Assembly: GCA_963751795.1 (NCBI GenBank)
Contig: CAVVVI010000004.1
Coordinates: 806,001-870,000 of the forward strand
Direction: 5' to 3'
Length of the DNA stretch: 64,000 bases
DNA from: BOG-908 sp963751795
Lineage (GTDB): Bacteria; Pseudomonadota; Alphaproteobacteria; Acetobacterales; Acetobacteraceae
In this document: one piece after another, positions 9,199 through 17,754 of the stretch
Numbering within the stretch: position 1 is the stretch's first letter
Layout of the letters: the number at the start of each line of letters is the position of its first letter
Position numbers and translations under genes: made by a program
The notes under the pieces: generated by a model
Told to the model about the DNA's origin: nothing
The model's input: the letters and a program-made list of their open reading frames with translations, nothing else
Database searches by the model: none

Positions 9199-11370
9199 AT
9201 GGATCGGGTCGAAGCCAGCGGATTGCAGGTGGCCAAGGTGCTGTACGATTTCGTCTCCAACGAGGCGGTGCGGGGCAGCGGCCTGTCGGGACCGCAATTC
9301 TGGCAGGGCTTCGCCGCCATGCTGGCCGATCTGGCGCCGCGCAACCTGGCGCTGCTGGAGCAGCGTGACGCGCTGCAGGCCAAGGTGGATGCCTGGCACG
9401 TGGCCCATCGCGGACAGGCCTTCGCGCCGGCCGCCTACGAGGCGTTCCTGCGCGAGATCGGCTACCTGCAGCCCGAGCCGCTGCCGTTCCGCGTGACGAC
9501 GGCCAACGTGGATGCCGAGATCAGCCGGATTGCCGGCCCGCAGCTGGTGGTGCCGATTTCCAACGCGCGCTACGCGCTGAATGCCGCCAATGCGCGCTGG
9601 GGCAGCCTGTACGATGCGCTGTATGGCACCGATGCGCTGCCCGAGACGCCGGGCGCCGAGCGGGGCCGCGGCTATAACAAGGCGCGCGGCGCGCAGGTGG
9701 TGGCGCGGGCGCGCGCGGTGCTGGACGAGACGGTGCCGCTGGCCGGCGGCAGCTATGCCGCGGCGACCGGCTATGCGGTGGTTGGCGGCAAGCTGGCGGT
9801 GCGCACCCAGGCCGGCACGCTGGGCCTGGCCAATCCCGGCCAGCTGGTGGGCTACCAGGGCGATGCGGCCGCGCCTTCGGCGATTCTGCTGGTGCAGAAC
9901 GGACTGCATTTGCTCATCAAGATCGACCGTGCATCGCCCATCGGGCAGGACGATCCGGCGGGCATGGCGGATCTGATTTTGGAAGCTGCCGTCAGCACCA
10001 TCATGGATTGCGAGGACAGCGTGGCGGCCGTGGATGCGGCCGACAAGGTGGAGGTGTACCGCAACTGGCTGGGCCTGACGCAGGGCACGCTCTCGGCGGT
10101 GTTCAGCAAGGGCGGCGAGCAGCAGGACCGCTGGCTGGAGCTCGACCAGGTGTTCCAGACGCCATCGGGCGGGCGGCTGACGCTGTCGGGCCGCAGCCTG
10201 ATGCTGGTGCGCAATGTGGGCCATCACATGTACACCGACGCGGTGCTGATGGCCGATGGCAGCGAGATCCCCGAGACGATGCTCGACTGCGCGGTGACGG
10301 CGCTGATCGCCACGCATGATCTGCGCGGCATGCCGCGGCTGCGCAACAGCCGCACCGGTTCGATGTACATCGTCAAGCCGAAGCTGCATGGGCCCGAAGA
10401 AGTGGCGTTCGCCTGCGAGCTGTTCAGCCGCGTGGAGGACATGCTGGCGCTGCCGCGGCGGGCGCTGAAGATGGGCATCATGGACGAGGAGCGGCGCACC
10501 AGCGCCAACCTGGCGGCGTGCATTCATGCAGCGCGCGACAGGGTTTTCTTCATCAACACCGGATTTTTGGACCGCACCGGCGACGAGATGCACACCTCCA
10601 TGGAGGCGGGCACCATGGTGCGCAAGAACGACATGAAGGGCACGGCGTGGCTGGGCGCCTACGAGAACCAGAACGTGGATATCGGGCTGGCCTGCGGCCT
10701 GCGCGGGCATGCGCAGATCGGCAAAGGCATGTGGGCGGCGCCGGACCGGATGGCGGAGATGCTGGCCGTCAAGATCGGCCATCCGCAGGCCGGCGCCAGC
10801 ACGGCGTGGGTGCCCTCGCCGACCGCGGCCACGCTGCATGCGCTGCACTACCATCAGGTGGACGTGGCGGCGCGGCAGGAGGAGATCGCGCGGCGGCCGC
10901 GGGCCAAGCTGGCCGATCTGCTGACCATTCCGATCGAGGCGAGCAACTGGGCGCCGGATGACGTCAAGCAGGAGCTCGACAACAACGCGCAGTCGATCCT
11001 CGGCTACGTGGTGCGCTGGATCGACCAGGGCGTGGGCTGTTCCAAGGTGCCGGACGTACACGATGTGGGGCTGATGGAGGATCGCGCGACGCTGCGCATT
11101 TCCAGCCAGCATATCGCCAACTGGCTGCATCATGGCGTGGTGACGCCCGAGCAGGTGGAGGAGACGCTGCGCCGCATGGCGGTTGTGGTGGACCGGCAGA
11201 ATGCGGGCGATCCGGCTTACGTGCCGATGGCGCCGGGTTTCGACGGCCCGGCTTTTGCGGCGGCGCGCGACCTGGTGTTCGAGGGGCGGACGCAGCCGAA
11301 CGGCTACACCGAGTTCATCCTGCACGCGCGGCGGCGCGAGGCGAAGGCGCGGGTGGCGGCGGCGGCCTGA
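9199..11370 (+). CDS. glcB: malate synthase G
   Basis: It condenses glyoxylate with acetyl-CoA to malate, using carbon from glycolate/glyoxylate or the glyoxylate shunt. At 723 aa it has the length of the monomeric G isoform. Recognisable segments are SAIMDCEDS-like VSTIMDCEDSVAAVDAA, GSMYIVKPKLHGPEEVAF, KMGIMDEERRTSANL, and GKGMWAAPDRMAEML, all conserved around the active site. The ATG at 9199 opens MDRVEASGLQVAKVLYDF, matching family N-termini; the open frame extends 227 codons further upstream but that part only mirrors the antisense gene. No isocitrate lyase is present in the window. Confidence 0.96.
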   Translation: MDRVEASGLQVAKVLYDFVSNEAVRGSGLSGPQFWQGFAAMLADLAPRNLALLEQRDALQAKVDAWHVAHRGQAFAPAAYEAFLREIGYLQPEPLPFRVTTANVDAEISRIAGPQLVVPISNARYALNAANARWGSLYDALYGTDALPETPGAERGRGYNKARGAQVVARARAVLDETVPLAGGSYAAATGYAVVGGKLAVRTQAGTLGLANPGQLVGYQGDAAAPSAILLVQNGLHLLIKIDRASPIGQDDPAGMADLILEAAVSTIMDCEDSVAAVDAADKVEVYRNWLGLTQGTLSAVFSKGGEQQDRWLELDQVFQTPSGGRLTLSGRSLMLVRNVGHHMYTDAVLMADGSEIPETMLDCAVTALIATHDLRGMPRLRNSRTGSMYIVKPKLHGPEEVAFACELFSRVEDMLALPRRALKMGIMDEERRTSANLAACIHAARDRVFFINTGFLDRTGDEMHTSMEAGTMVRKNDMKGTAWLGAYENQNVDIGLACGLRGHAQIGKGMWAAPDRMAEMLAVKIGHPQAGASTAWVPSPTAATLHALHYHQVDVAARQEEIARRPRAKLADLLTIPIEASNWAPDDVKQELDNNAQSILGYVVRWIDQGVGCSKVPDVHDVGLMEDRATLRISSQHIANWLHHGVVTPEQVEETLRRMAVVVDRQNAGDPAYVPMAPGFDGPAFAAARDLVFEGRTQPNGYTEFILHARRREAKARVAAAA

Positions 11371-11600
11371 GGGCGGGCAGGCACCTTGCCTGGCTGGCCG
11401 CATGCTCTTGGTCAACGCTGCCGGGCGTTCCGGCCGGCTCTGCGGATGCTGCGAGGTCGTTTGCCGATGCGGCAGGGCGGCGACCTTCAAGCAGTGTGAG
11501 CGGTGCTGAGCGGCCGCTTTCAGCGGGACCGGCCGGCATGCTGGTGTGCCTGAGGCCGTGGGCTTCGAGCCAGCGCTAGGCTCGGAATTTATCCAACGCC

Positions 11601-11960
11601 CTACAGCGCGTCTTTCGCCGCGTCGGCGGCTCTGATGCGGGCGCGTTCTACCGCTAACTCCAGCACCCTCCGCCGTTCGCTGCGCTCGACCGCCTCTTCG
11701 AAACTACGGATGGGTTCGCCGATCTGACAAACGATCCAGGCTTTCAGCGGCGTGAACTGATCGAAGTAACAGCCTTCCCAAATCGTTGACCACCCGCCAA
11801 GTCCCTGCTCCTCCAACCAGCGGTAGGCGTCGTCGCCCGGAACCGGCCCCGTTCTCAGATTGCCCGAATACTTGTATCCGTCCTCGGCAAGAACGCACGG
11901 GTGTTGATATTGGCGCCACTCCGGCCTGATGAATTCCCAGCTGTATGGCATGGCTGGCAC
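11601..11960 (-). CDS. hypothetical protein
   Basis: A 119 aa product that I do not recognise. It is rich in aromatic residues in its middle (WLEEQGLGGWSTIWEGCYF, then LKAWIVCQI) and ends in an Arg/Glu/Ala-rich helix. Codon use is less GC-skewed than its neighbours, and the amino-acid composition looks like a real soluble protein rather than a shadow frame. It stands alone between glcB and the AAA ATPase gene, facing the same way as the latter. The 230 bp between glcB and its stop contain nothing recognised. Confidence 0.5.
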   Translation of the reverse strand: MPAMPYSWEFIRPEWRQYQHPCVLAEDGYKYSGNLRTGPVPGDDAYRWLEEQGLGGWSTIWEGCYFDQFTPLKAWIVCQIGEPIRSFEEAVERSERRRVLELAVERARIRAADAAKDAL

Positions 11961-12032
11961 GCCGCCCTGATACCGCCTTGGCGCGCAACATCGTAGGTTA
12001 AGAACGCGTCCGACTATCCGGTTCGTGCGATG

Positions 12033-13478
12033 TCAGGCGGCCATGCGGCCGATGCCGACGTAGAGGTTTTCCAGCGCGTCGGCCGCGAGTTCGCGGGTGA
12101 GTACGGGCTCGTGCCGGAAGCAGCGGACGATCTGGGCCGCCTGATCGCAAATGAAGCGCGGCTGGAAGGCGGCGAGCGCGTGGCCCTTCTGCGTGAGCTG
12201 GCCGACCACGAAGTCGAACGCCGCATCGGGCAGGGTGAGGCCGGCGGCGGCGGCCGCGCGGTCGAAGATCTGGCGGTAGGCGCCGAGATCGGGGCCGAGC
12301 ATCTGGATCTTGTAGGGGATGCGCCGCAGGAAGGCGGGATCCATCAGCTCGCAGGGTTCCATGTTGGTCGAGAAGATCACCAGCTCGTCGAACGGCAGCT
12401 TGAACGTGACGCCGGTGTTGAGCTTGAGGTAGTCCACGCGGTTTTCCAGCGGGATGATCCAGCGGTTCAGCAGCTCGGTCGGGTTGACTTTTTGGCGGCC
12501 GAAATCGTCGATCAGGAACACGCCGTTCAGCGCCTTCATGTGCAGCGGCGCGTCGTAGGTCTTGGTCGCGGGATCCCAGCGCAGATCGAGCATGTCGATC
12601 GTCATCTCGCCGCCGGCCATGGCGACCGGGCGGCGGCAGGCGGCCCAGCGGCCGTCGAAGGCTTCGATCTGCACGCCGCCGTTCAGGCTCGTCTGGTCGG
12701 CGGTTTCCACCATGTAGGGCAGATGCAGGCTGGGGTCGTACATGCGGATGATCTGGCCGCCGACCTCGATCGCGTAGGGGATGAACACCGGGTCGGTGAA
12801 CAGTTCGGCGATGCGGGTGCCCAGGCTGGTCTTGCCGTTGCCGGGCGGGCCGTAGAGCAGCACGGTGCGGCCGGCGCTGACGGCGGGCACCAGGCGCTGG
12901 ATCGTCTGGTCCGACAGCACCATGCCGGCGCAGGCTTCGCGGAGTGCGGCCGCGTCGAGCACCTCGTTGGTGATCGGCTGCTTGCAGATCTGCGCCTGGA
13001 AGGCGGCCAGGCTGACCGGGGCGGGGCCCATATACTGCGTCTGCTCCATCGCCTCGCCGGCGGCGATGCGGCCGTTATCGCTGAGCGCGTAGCGGATGTA
13101 GCGCACGATGCCGCTGTTCACGGCGCCCAGCACGTGGACGAGCTTCTGGGCGATGGCATCGTCGAGGATTTCCTGGACGACGGAGTGGGCCAGATGCAGG
13201 CGGCGGGAGAGTTCGGGCACCGTCTCGCAGCTCGCGACACGCATGAACTTCAGCACCATGCCGAGCAGCAGGCCGCGGCTGATGCCGGTTTCGGCCACGG
13301 TGCGGGGCATCACCGGCGTCTCGTCCATGACGACGTAGAGCTGCTCGGTGGTCATCAGCCCGAGCGCGATCAGGTTTTCGCCGAGCCGGCCGCCTTCGAG
13401 GCGCTGGCGTTCGACCGCCGAGTCGATATCGGTGCTGCGAACGAGGCCGCGCATCAGGAGGATGTCGCCGAGACGCAT
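12033..13478 (-). CDS. AAA-type ATPase with MshEN-like N-terminal domain
   Basis: The 481 aa protein starts with a domain resembling the GspE/MshE N-terminal module (residues 1 to about 70: MRLGDILLMRGL, then GRLGENLIALGLMT), which in other proteins binds cyclic di-GMP or pilus components. A winged region follows, then a P-loop ATPase: Walker A GPPGNGKTS at 210-218 with Lys216, Walker B VFLIDD at 320-325 followed by FGRQKVNP, and a sensor-like IFSTNMEP near 370. It lacks the His and Cys-box features of secretion ATPases, so it is probably a distinct MoxR/AAA-like remodeller. Its function is unknown. It follows the Nudix gene after 145 bp. Confidence 0.75.
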   Translation of the reverse strand: MRLGDILLMRGLVRSTDIDSAVERQRLEGGRLGENLIALGLMTTEQLYVVMDETPVMPRTVAETGISRGLLLGMVLKFMRVASCETVPELSRRLHLAHSVVQEILDDAIAQKLVHVLGAVNSGIVRYIRYALSDNGRIAAGEAMEQTQYMGPAPVSLAAFQAQICKQPITNEVLDAAALREACAGMVLSDQTIQRLVPAVSAGRTVLLYGPPGNGKTSLGTRIAELFTDPVFIPYAIEVGGQIIRMYDPSLHLPYMVETADQTSLNGGVQIEAFDGRWAACRRPVAMAGGEMTIDMLDLRWDPATKTYDAPLHMKALNGVFLIDDFGRQKVNPTELLNRWIIPLENRVDYLKLNTGVTFKLPFDELVIFSTNMEPCELMDPAFLRRIPYKIQMLGPDLGAYRQIFDRAAAAAGLTLPDAAFDFVVGQLTQKGHALAAFQPRFICDQAAQIVRCFRHEPVLTRELAADALENLYVGIGRMAA

Positions 13479-13558
13479 GTAATGCCACCCTGGCTAGAAA
13501 TATGCCGCAGGCCACACGCTAAGCGCAGAGGGCGATCACGGAAAAGAGATAATAGTGA

Positions 13559-13583
13559 ACCGGCTGTTAATTATCGAGCCGGT
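13559..13583. promoter_or_regulatory. inverted repeat upstream of the AAA ATPase gene
   Basis: ACCGGCT (13559-13565) and AGCCGGT (13577-13583) form a perfect 7-bp stem around an AT-rich 11-base loop, about 80 bp upstream of the ATPase start and just after the Nudix stop. It could be an operator or a weak terminator. Confidence 0.35.
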
Positions 13584-13623
13584 GACCGTTTTGCGTCCAA
13601 AATATCACACGCTCACGCATGCG

Positions 13624-14193
13624 TCATGCCGACCAGGCGCGGTCGCGCAGGGTGGGCACGGGGCCGTCGCGGTCGTGGCCGGCGAGCCAGCGTTGCAGCT
13701 GGCCGAGTACGGCGCGGGTGGCGAGCGGGATTTCGCCTTCGAGCGCTTCGGCGATGCTGTGCCAGCGCGGCTCCTCCATCTCCGACGAGCCGGTGGCGGT
13801 GCCGGTAGCCAGGGCTGCGTCCACGATGAAGAAATGCGCATCGAAGCGGATGCTGCGGTCGGGCGGGGTGATGGCGCGGCAGAGATAGTCGAGCGCGTGC
13901 AAGGCGGGCGGCTGGCCGAGGCTGAGGCCCACCTCCTCCTCCAGCTCGCGGGCGGCGGCGATGGCCAGAGCGTGGGCAGGGGCCGGGCCGGTGATTGCTT
14001 CCAGCCGCGCGCGCGTGCGCGGGTTGAGTTCGGTGGCGGCCGGGGCGTGGTGGTCGGCGGCATCGACGGCGCCGCCGGGGAAGACCAGCATGTTGGGCAT
14101 GAAGCGGTGGTGGGCCGAGCGGCGCGCCATCAGGATATCGGTGCCGTCGCGGAGGACGATCAGGCTGGCGGCAAGGCGGGGCTCGATGCTCAT
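13624..14193 (-). CDS. Nudix hydrolase
   Basis: The 189 aa protein opens RLAASLIVLRDGTDILMARR and carries a Nudix box whose first half, VFPGGAVD (residues 37-44), is separated by roughly 30 residues from the second half, AAARELEEEVGL. The second half has the R-E-x-x-E-E metal-binding core. This interrupted box recalls the NUDT7/NUDT19-type group that hydrolyses CoA or nucleotide-diphosphate derivatives, but the substrate is not certain. The gene lies between the small 80-aa gene upstream and the ATPase gene downstream, all on the minus strand. Confidence 0.85.
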   Translation of the reverse strand: MSIEPRLAASLIVLRDGTDILMARRSAHHRFMPNMLVFPGGAVDAADHHAPAATELNPRTRARLEAITGPAPAHALAIAAARELEEEVGLSLGQPPALHALDYLCRAITPPDRSIRFDAHFFIVDAALATGTATGSSEMEEPRWHSIAEALEGEIPLATRAVLGQLQRWLAGHDRDGPVPTLRDRAWSA

Positions 14194-14238
14194 AGGCGGG
14201 GGTATAGCAGTTCGGCGCGGGAAGTCCTGGCCGGCTTG

Positions 14239-14481
14239 CTAGACCGGTTCGGGAACGATGCCGACGGTGCTGAGATAGACGGGATCCTCGTAGTCGCCCG
14301 CCTCCTCGTCGGCGACGATGCGCACGACGTGGGCGCCGATGGCCGAGCCGGCGGCCATCGCCTTTTCGGCCCGGCGCTCGCCTTCGGCGGCGTTGCGGCA
14401 GGCGATCGGCACGCCGGGGGTGATGGCGCCGCGCTTGCCCCGCGCGTAGGGCTGGAACACCACCCGTTCTACCTTGGCCAT
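14239..14481 (-). CDS. conserved-looking small hypothetical protein
   Basis: An 80 aa protein beginning MAKVERVVFQPY and containing a basic N-terminal half (ARGKRGAITPG) followed by an acidic C-terminal part (VRIVADEEAGDYEDP). No family was recognised. The start at 14481 is chosen because the longer frame (to 14604) adds a Pro/Arg-rich stretch that looks non-coding. It precedes the Nudix gene by 45 bp and probably shares its transcript. Confidence 0.6.
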   Translation of the reverse strand: MAKVERVVFQPYARGKRGAITPGVPIACRNAAEGERRAEKAMAAGSAIGAHVVRIVADEEAGDYEDPVYLSTVGIVPEPV

Positions 14482-14654
14482 CGTCGATTCGTGCTCCTGC
14501 GGTGTTCCGCTTGTACCACGTTCTGCGGCGCTGGGGAGGCGGCGGGCGGGTGGCGCGTGCGGCGGGCGGATTTCGCCTTGCGTTCGCGGTGCGCCGGCTG
14601 GCATAAGCCCGCTCCCGCTGCCCGAAACCAGGTGGAACCATTGCAGCGCCGTCC

Positions 14655-15131
14655 GTGGCGGCTGGCCTGGTCCTGCACGGCGCCGGTTCGCCCCAGGAGT
14701 GGACCTTGTCTCAGCCGTCGTTGCGGATCACTCATTTCGACGCCAACCCGCCGCCGGGCGACTACGTTTTCGATGTCTGGAACCCGCTGGAGAACCGCTA
14801 CGAGAACGCGGCCAGCTTCGAGGCCGGGATGGAGCGCGTGCAGCGCCTGGCCCAGGCGGTGCGCGAGATGTGGGTTTCCAAGGACGATGCGCTGGGCGGG
14901 TTGAACAGCCCGCCGCCGCCGGTGCCGGGCAGCGAGTTCGCCGAGTTCCGGGTGACCGCGCAGGCGCAGCGCAGCTACGACATCCGCAGCTTCGACAGCC
15001 CCGAATGGAGCCATTTCCGCGGCTATATCAGCCAGGCGGCCGAGCGGATCAGCGGCGAGGTGGGTTTCGTGCTGGCGCCTTCGCTGAAGCCGGCGCCGCC
15101 GCCGCAGCGCGCCCAGGCCAAATCGGCCTGA
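14655..15131 (+). CDS. hypothetical protein
   Basis: A 158 aa product from a GTG; a TTG at 14706 (giving LSQPSLRITHFDANP) is an equally plausible start. The text is protein-like: PPPGDYVFDVWNPLENRYEN, a helical EAGMERVQRLAQAVREMW and PEWSHFRGYISQAAERISGE. It has no signal peptide or membrane segment and no recognised domain. It is divergent from the 80-aa gene and convergent with the polysaccharide export gene, with 16 bp between stops. Confidence 0.55.
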   Translation: MAAGLVLHGAGSPQEWTLSQPSLRITHFDANPPPGDYVFDVWNPLENRYENAASFEAGMERVQRLAQAVREMWVSKDDALGGLNSPPPPVPGSEFAEFRVTAQAQRSYDIRSFDSPEWSHFRGYISQAAERISGEVGFVLAPSLKPAPPPQRAQAKSA

Positions 15132-15147
15132 TCTCGAACCGGCCTCA

Positions 15148-15876
15148 TCAGCGCTGGTTGTTGACGACCGGGTTCACGTTGTAGCTGAAGCCCCAGTTGA
15201 CCGGCACGAATTGCTGGAAGTGCTGGTTGAACCACACATAGATCTGGCCGATGCCGGTGCGGGGCACGTACACCACGTCGAACGGTGCCAGCTGCACGTC
15301 GGCCCGGGCATCGGTGCCCGACATGGCGGCGCGGTAATTGGCGGCCAGCACCAGCGGCCGCCCGGCCGTGGCGTGGCGCAGGATGAAGACATGGTTTTCG
15401 TCGCCGGCAGTGCGCAGGCCGCCGGCGCGCGCGACCGCCTGCAGCAGCGTCAGGCCGGTGCCCTGGGTGCTGAACTCGCCGGGGGCGACCACTTCGCCGG
15501 CCACGTAGACGCGGGCGGGCGAGGCGGTCTTGACCTCGAGCGTGAGTGCCGGGTCTTTCAGCTCGTGGGCGTAGGCGACGCGCAGGTCGGCGGCGATCTC
15601 GTCGGGCGTGCGGCCGGCAGCCTGCACGGATTGCGCCAGCGTCGTGGTCAGCCGGCCATCCGGGCGGACGGTCACGTCCTCGTCCAGCTCCGGCGCGCTG
15701 TAGAGGCGGACGCCGAGCACGTCGCCGACCTGGACGAGATAGGGGGCGGGGGCTGCCGCAAGCGGGGCGGCGGGCAGGTTGCGGGCTGTGGGCACGCATC
15801 CGCATAGGGCTGCAAGGCCCAGAGCATAAACAATTCTGCGCGCGGCGCGGCGGGGCGGGGGCTCAGCCGCCTTCAC
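15148..15876 (-). CDS. polysaccharide export outer-membrane lipoprotein (Wza family)
   Basis: The 242 aa protein has a lipoprotein signal with lipobox ALCGC; Cys27 is the likely lipidated residue. A Poly_export domain (about 45-125, YLVQVGDVLGVRLYSAPEL) is followed by an SLBB-like domain (about 128-200, ARVYVAGEVVAPGEF) and an aromatic C-terminus. Wza-type proteins form the outer-membrane channel for capsule or exopolysaccharide. It is shorter than E. coli Wza, as in many alphaproteobacteria. It overlaps the preceding gene by 14 bases and is the last gene of a three-gene minus-strand unit (17685 to 15148). No Wzc/Wzz or polymerase gene is seen in the window. Confidence 0.88.
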   Translation of the reverse strand: MKAAEPPPRRAARRIVYALGLAALCGCVPTARNLPAAPLAAAPAPYLVQVGDVLGVRLYSAPELDEDVTVRPDGRLTTTLAQSVQAAGRTPDEIAADLRVAYAHELKDPALTLEVKTASPARVYVAGEVVAPGEFSTQGTGLTLLQAVARAGGLRTAGDENHVFILRHATAGRPLVLAANYRAAMSGTDARADVQLAPFDVVYVPRTGIGQIYVWFNQHFQQFVPVNWGFSYNVNPVVNNQR

Positions 15877-16999
15877 TGTCCACCTCGCCGCGCCGGATGG
15901 CCTCGGCCAAGGGCGCGCCGGAAACGTCCGGGTGGCCGGCCAGATAGGCGGCGGTATCGAACCACGGGCCCGGATCGGCGCCGGCGGGGCCGCCGACCAG
16001 CACGTAATGCAGCACGGGGTCGAGTGCCGCGCCTTCGTGCAAGGCGGGGTTGGAGGCGATGTACCAGGCGGCGTCGAAGAGCGGGCTGCGGCGCACCAGG
16101 GCGGCTTCGGCCAGCGCTGGGTGGGGCGCGGGCGGCCGGCGCCGGGTCAGGAGGCGCCGCCAGCCGCGTTGTGGCGGGGCGGCGTCCGTGGCCGGCAGGT
16201 CGGGGCGCTGGGCGCGCAGCGCCGGCAGGTCGCGCAGCAGCGTGGCTGCCTCGTTGCGGTGCGCGGCGGCGACTTCCAGCCGGATCCAGCTGCGCAGGCC
16301 GTCCCAGGCGCGGTGGCGGGCTTCGGACTCGCGCAGGGCCGCGGCATTGGCCTCCAGATCGCCGGCCAGGCGGGCGGCGCGGGTATTGGCCTGGGCCAGT
16401 TCGGCGGCGCGCTGGCCGGCTTCGGCGCGCAGGGTGGCGAGTTCGGCTTCGGTGGCGGCCAAGGCGGCGCGGGCCGCCTGCAATTCGGTGCGCACGGAGC
16501 GCTCGGCATCCTGCACGGCGGCGCGCTGCTGGGCGGCGGCCTCGCTGCCCATCTGCAGGCGGTCGGTGAAGGCGGCCAGGTCGCCTTCGGCCGCGGTGGC
16601 GGCGCGGTCCACCAGGAAGGCGCCGGGGGAGACGAAGCTGGCGTCGAACTCGATGACCGGCTGGTAGCCCAGCTCGGCGAACATCTCGAACCACAGCGGC
16701 AGCTCGGGCAAAGCCGGGCCGCCGGCGGCCGTCTCGCCCAGGGGCAGGGGGGCCAGCAGCAGGCGGTCGCTGGCCCCGGCCAGCCGGTCCACCGTGGCGC
16801 GGGCGGCGGCGGCGGCAAGCGCGCCGGGCGGGGCGAGCAGGATGGCGAGGTCGAAGCCTTCGGCCGGCGGCGCTTCGGTGAGGGGCTCTGCGGCGGCACC
16901 CGCTTCTTCCAATGCGGCGGCGAGCGCCTCGGCGCCCTGGCCGGCCACCAGGACGGAGACGAGCATCAATTCGTTGACCAGCCGGTCTGCCAGGCTCAT
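15863..16999 (-). CDS. coiled-coil protein with methyltransferase-like N-terminus, polysaccharide cluster
   Basis: 378 aa. The first ~140 residues resemble the second half of a class I methyltransferase-type domain (FDLAILLAPPGAL, LWFEMFAELGYQPVIEFD, SPGAFLVDRA) but lack a glycine-rich SAM loop, so activity is doubtful. A long Ala/Glu/Arg-rich coiled coil follows (about 150-245). The C-terminus carries the motif FDAAWYIASNPAL with HYVLVGGPAGADPGPWFD, a short repeat common at the ends of surface-glycan enzymes. Its ATG overlaps the upstream stop (ATGA), implying translational coupling. The specific role is unknown; surface-polysaccharide modification is inferred from neighbours. Confidence 0.65.
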   Translation of the reverse strand: MSLADRLVNELMLVSVLVAGQGAEALAAALEEAGAAAEPLTEAPPAEGFDLAILLAPPGALAAAAARATVDRLAGASDRLLLAPLPLGETAAGGPALPELPLWFEMFAELGYQPVIEFDASFVSPGAFLVDRAATAAEGDLAAFTDRLQMGSEAAAQQRAAVQDAERSVRTELQAARAALAATEAELATLRAEAGQRAAELAQANTRAARLAGDLEANAAALRESEARHRAWDGLRSWIRLEVAAAHRNEAATLLRDLPALRAQRPDLPATDAAPPQRGWRRLLTRRRPPAPHPALAEAALVRRSPLFDAAWYIASNPALHEGAALDPVLHYVLVGGPAGADPGPWFDTAAYLAGHPDVSGAPLAEAIRRGEVDSEGG

Positions 17000-17685
17000 G
17001 GGGCGCTGCCTCGTGGCGGTTGCGCCGCTTCGGGCGGCAGGAAAGGGAAGTCGGCGGCATACGGGCTGGGCAGGCCTGGCGGCAAGGCGGCCCGTTCGCG
17101 CGAGCCCAGGCATTCCAGCAGCAGGCCGGCGGGCGTGATGCGGCCGGAATCGAGGTCGCTGGCGTTCATGGCCGACTCGGCGGCGCTGGGCCAGCGGCCG
17201 AGCGCGAAGCGGAACACCGCGTCGATAAAGCGATCGCGGCCCAGGCTTGCGTGGTTGGCGCCGGCGTCGATGCAGTCCGGCCGGGCGATCACGTCCTGCG
17301 CCGACCAGGCCGGGCGCGCGGCGAGGAGGCGTTCCACCGGGCAGGGGCCGCCGGGGTCCAGAGCCGGCACGTCGAGGGCCATGGGTGCGCTGACGTCGCT
17401 GGCGGGGAGCACCATGTCCACGCGGCAGCGGCCGGGGGGCAGCGTGTGGCGCAGGCGGGTCGCGAAGCCGTAATGGCCGTGGCCCTGGCCGGCGCGCAGC
17501 AGGTCGGGGCGGAACAGGTCGGCCACGGCTTCGGCCAGCAGCTCCGGCCCGCGGCGCACCTGCACGTGGCAGGCTTGCGGGCGCGTGGTGTCGCGCACCC
17601 AGCCGGTGATCGTCCCGTCGGGCGCGAGGCTTTCGATCTGGCCCTGGATCAGCGTCGGACACTCCGTATGGCGTGCCGCCTGCAT
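16996..17685 (-). CDS. DUF4214-like protein, polysaccharide cluster
   Basis: A 229 aa product. The N-terminal half (IQGQIESLAPDGTITGWVRD, then RPDLLRAGQGHGHYGF) resembles a beta-sandwich module that appears in glycosyltransferase-like proteins of this bacterial group. The C-terminal part (RFIDAVFRFALGRWPSAAES through LLLECLGSRE) has the helical F-V-x-x-x-x-x-x-L-G-R-x-P-D pattern of DUF4214, found in surface and S-layer-associated proteins. No signal peptide. It is first in the three-gene unit ending in the Wza-type lipoprotein, and is divergent from the unknown gene at 17755. Confidence 0.6.
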   Translation of the reverse strand: MQAARHTECPTLIQGQIESLAPDGTITGWVRDTTRPQACHVQVRRGPELLAEAVADLFRPDLLRAGQGHGHYGFATRLRHTLPPGRCRVDMVLPASDVSAPMALDVPALDPGGPCPVERLLAARPAWSAQDVIARPDCIDAGANHASLGRDRFIDAVFRFALGRWPSAAESAMNASDLDSGRITPAGLLLECLGSRERAALPPGLPSPYAADFPFLPPEAAQPPRGSAP

Positions 17686-17741
17686 AGCGTGCCGCGGCGG
17701 GCTTGTCCTGCCTGGCTGGCTGGCTGACAACCGGGCGGGGC

Positions 17742-17748
17742 GAAGGAG
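17742..17748 (+). promoter_or_regulatory. strong ribosome binding site
   Basis: GAAGGAG lies 6 bases before the GTG at 17755, which fixes that start against the longer open frame. Confidence 0.6.
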
Positions 17749-17754
17749 TGGCGC

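Noticed and set aside
9175..11490. 771-aa minus-strand open frame
   Set aside because: Antisense to malate synthase G; low-complexity composition without any motif.
12030..13808. 592-aa plus-strand open frame
   Set aside because: Antisense to the AAA ATPase, which has intact Walker motifs; the shadow frame has none.
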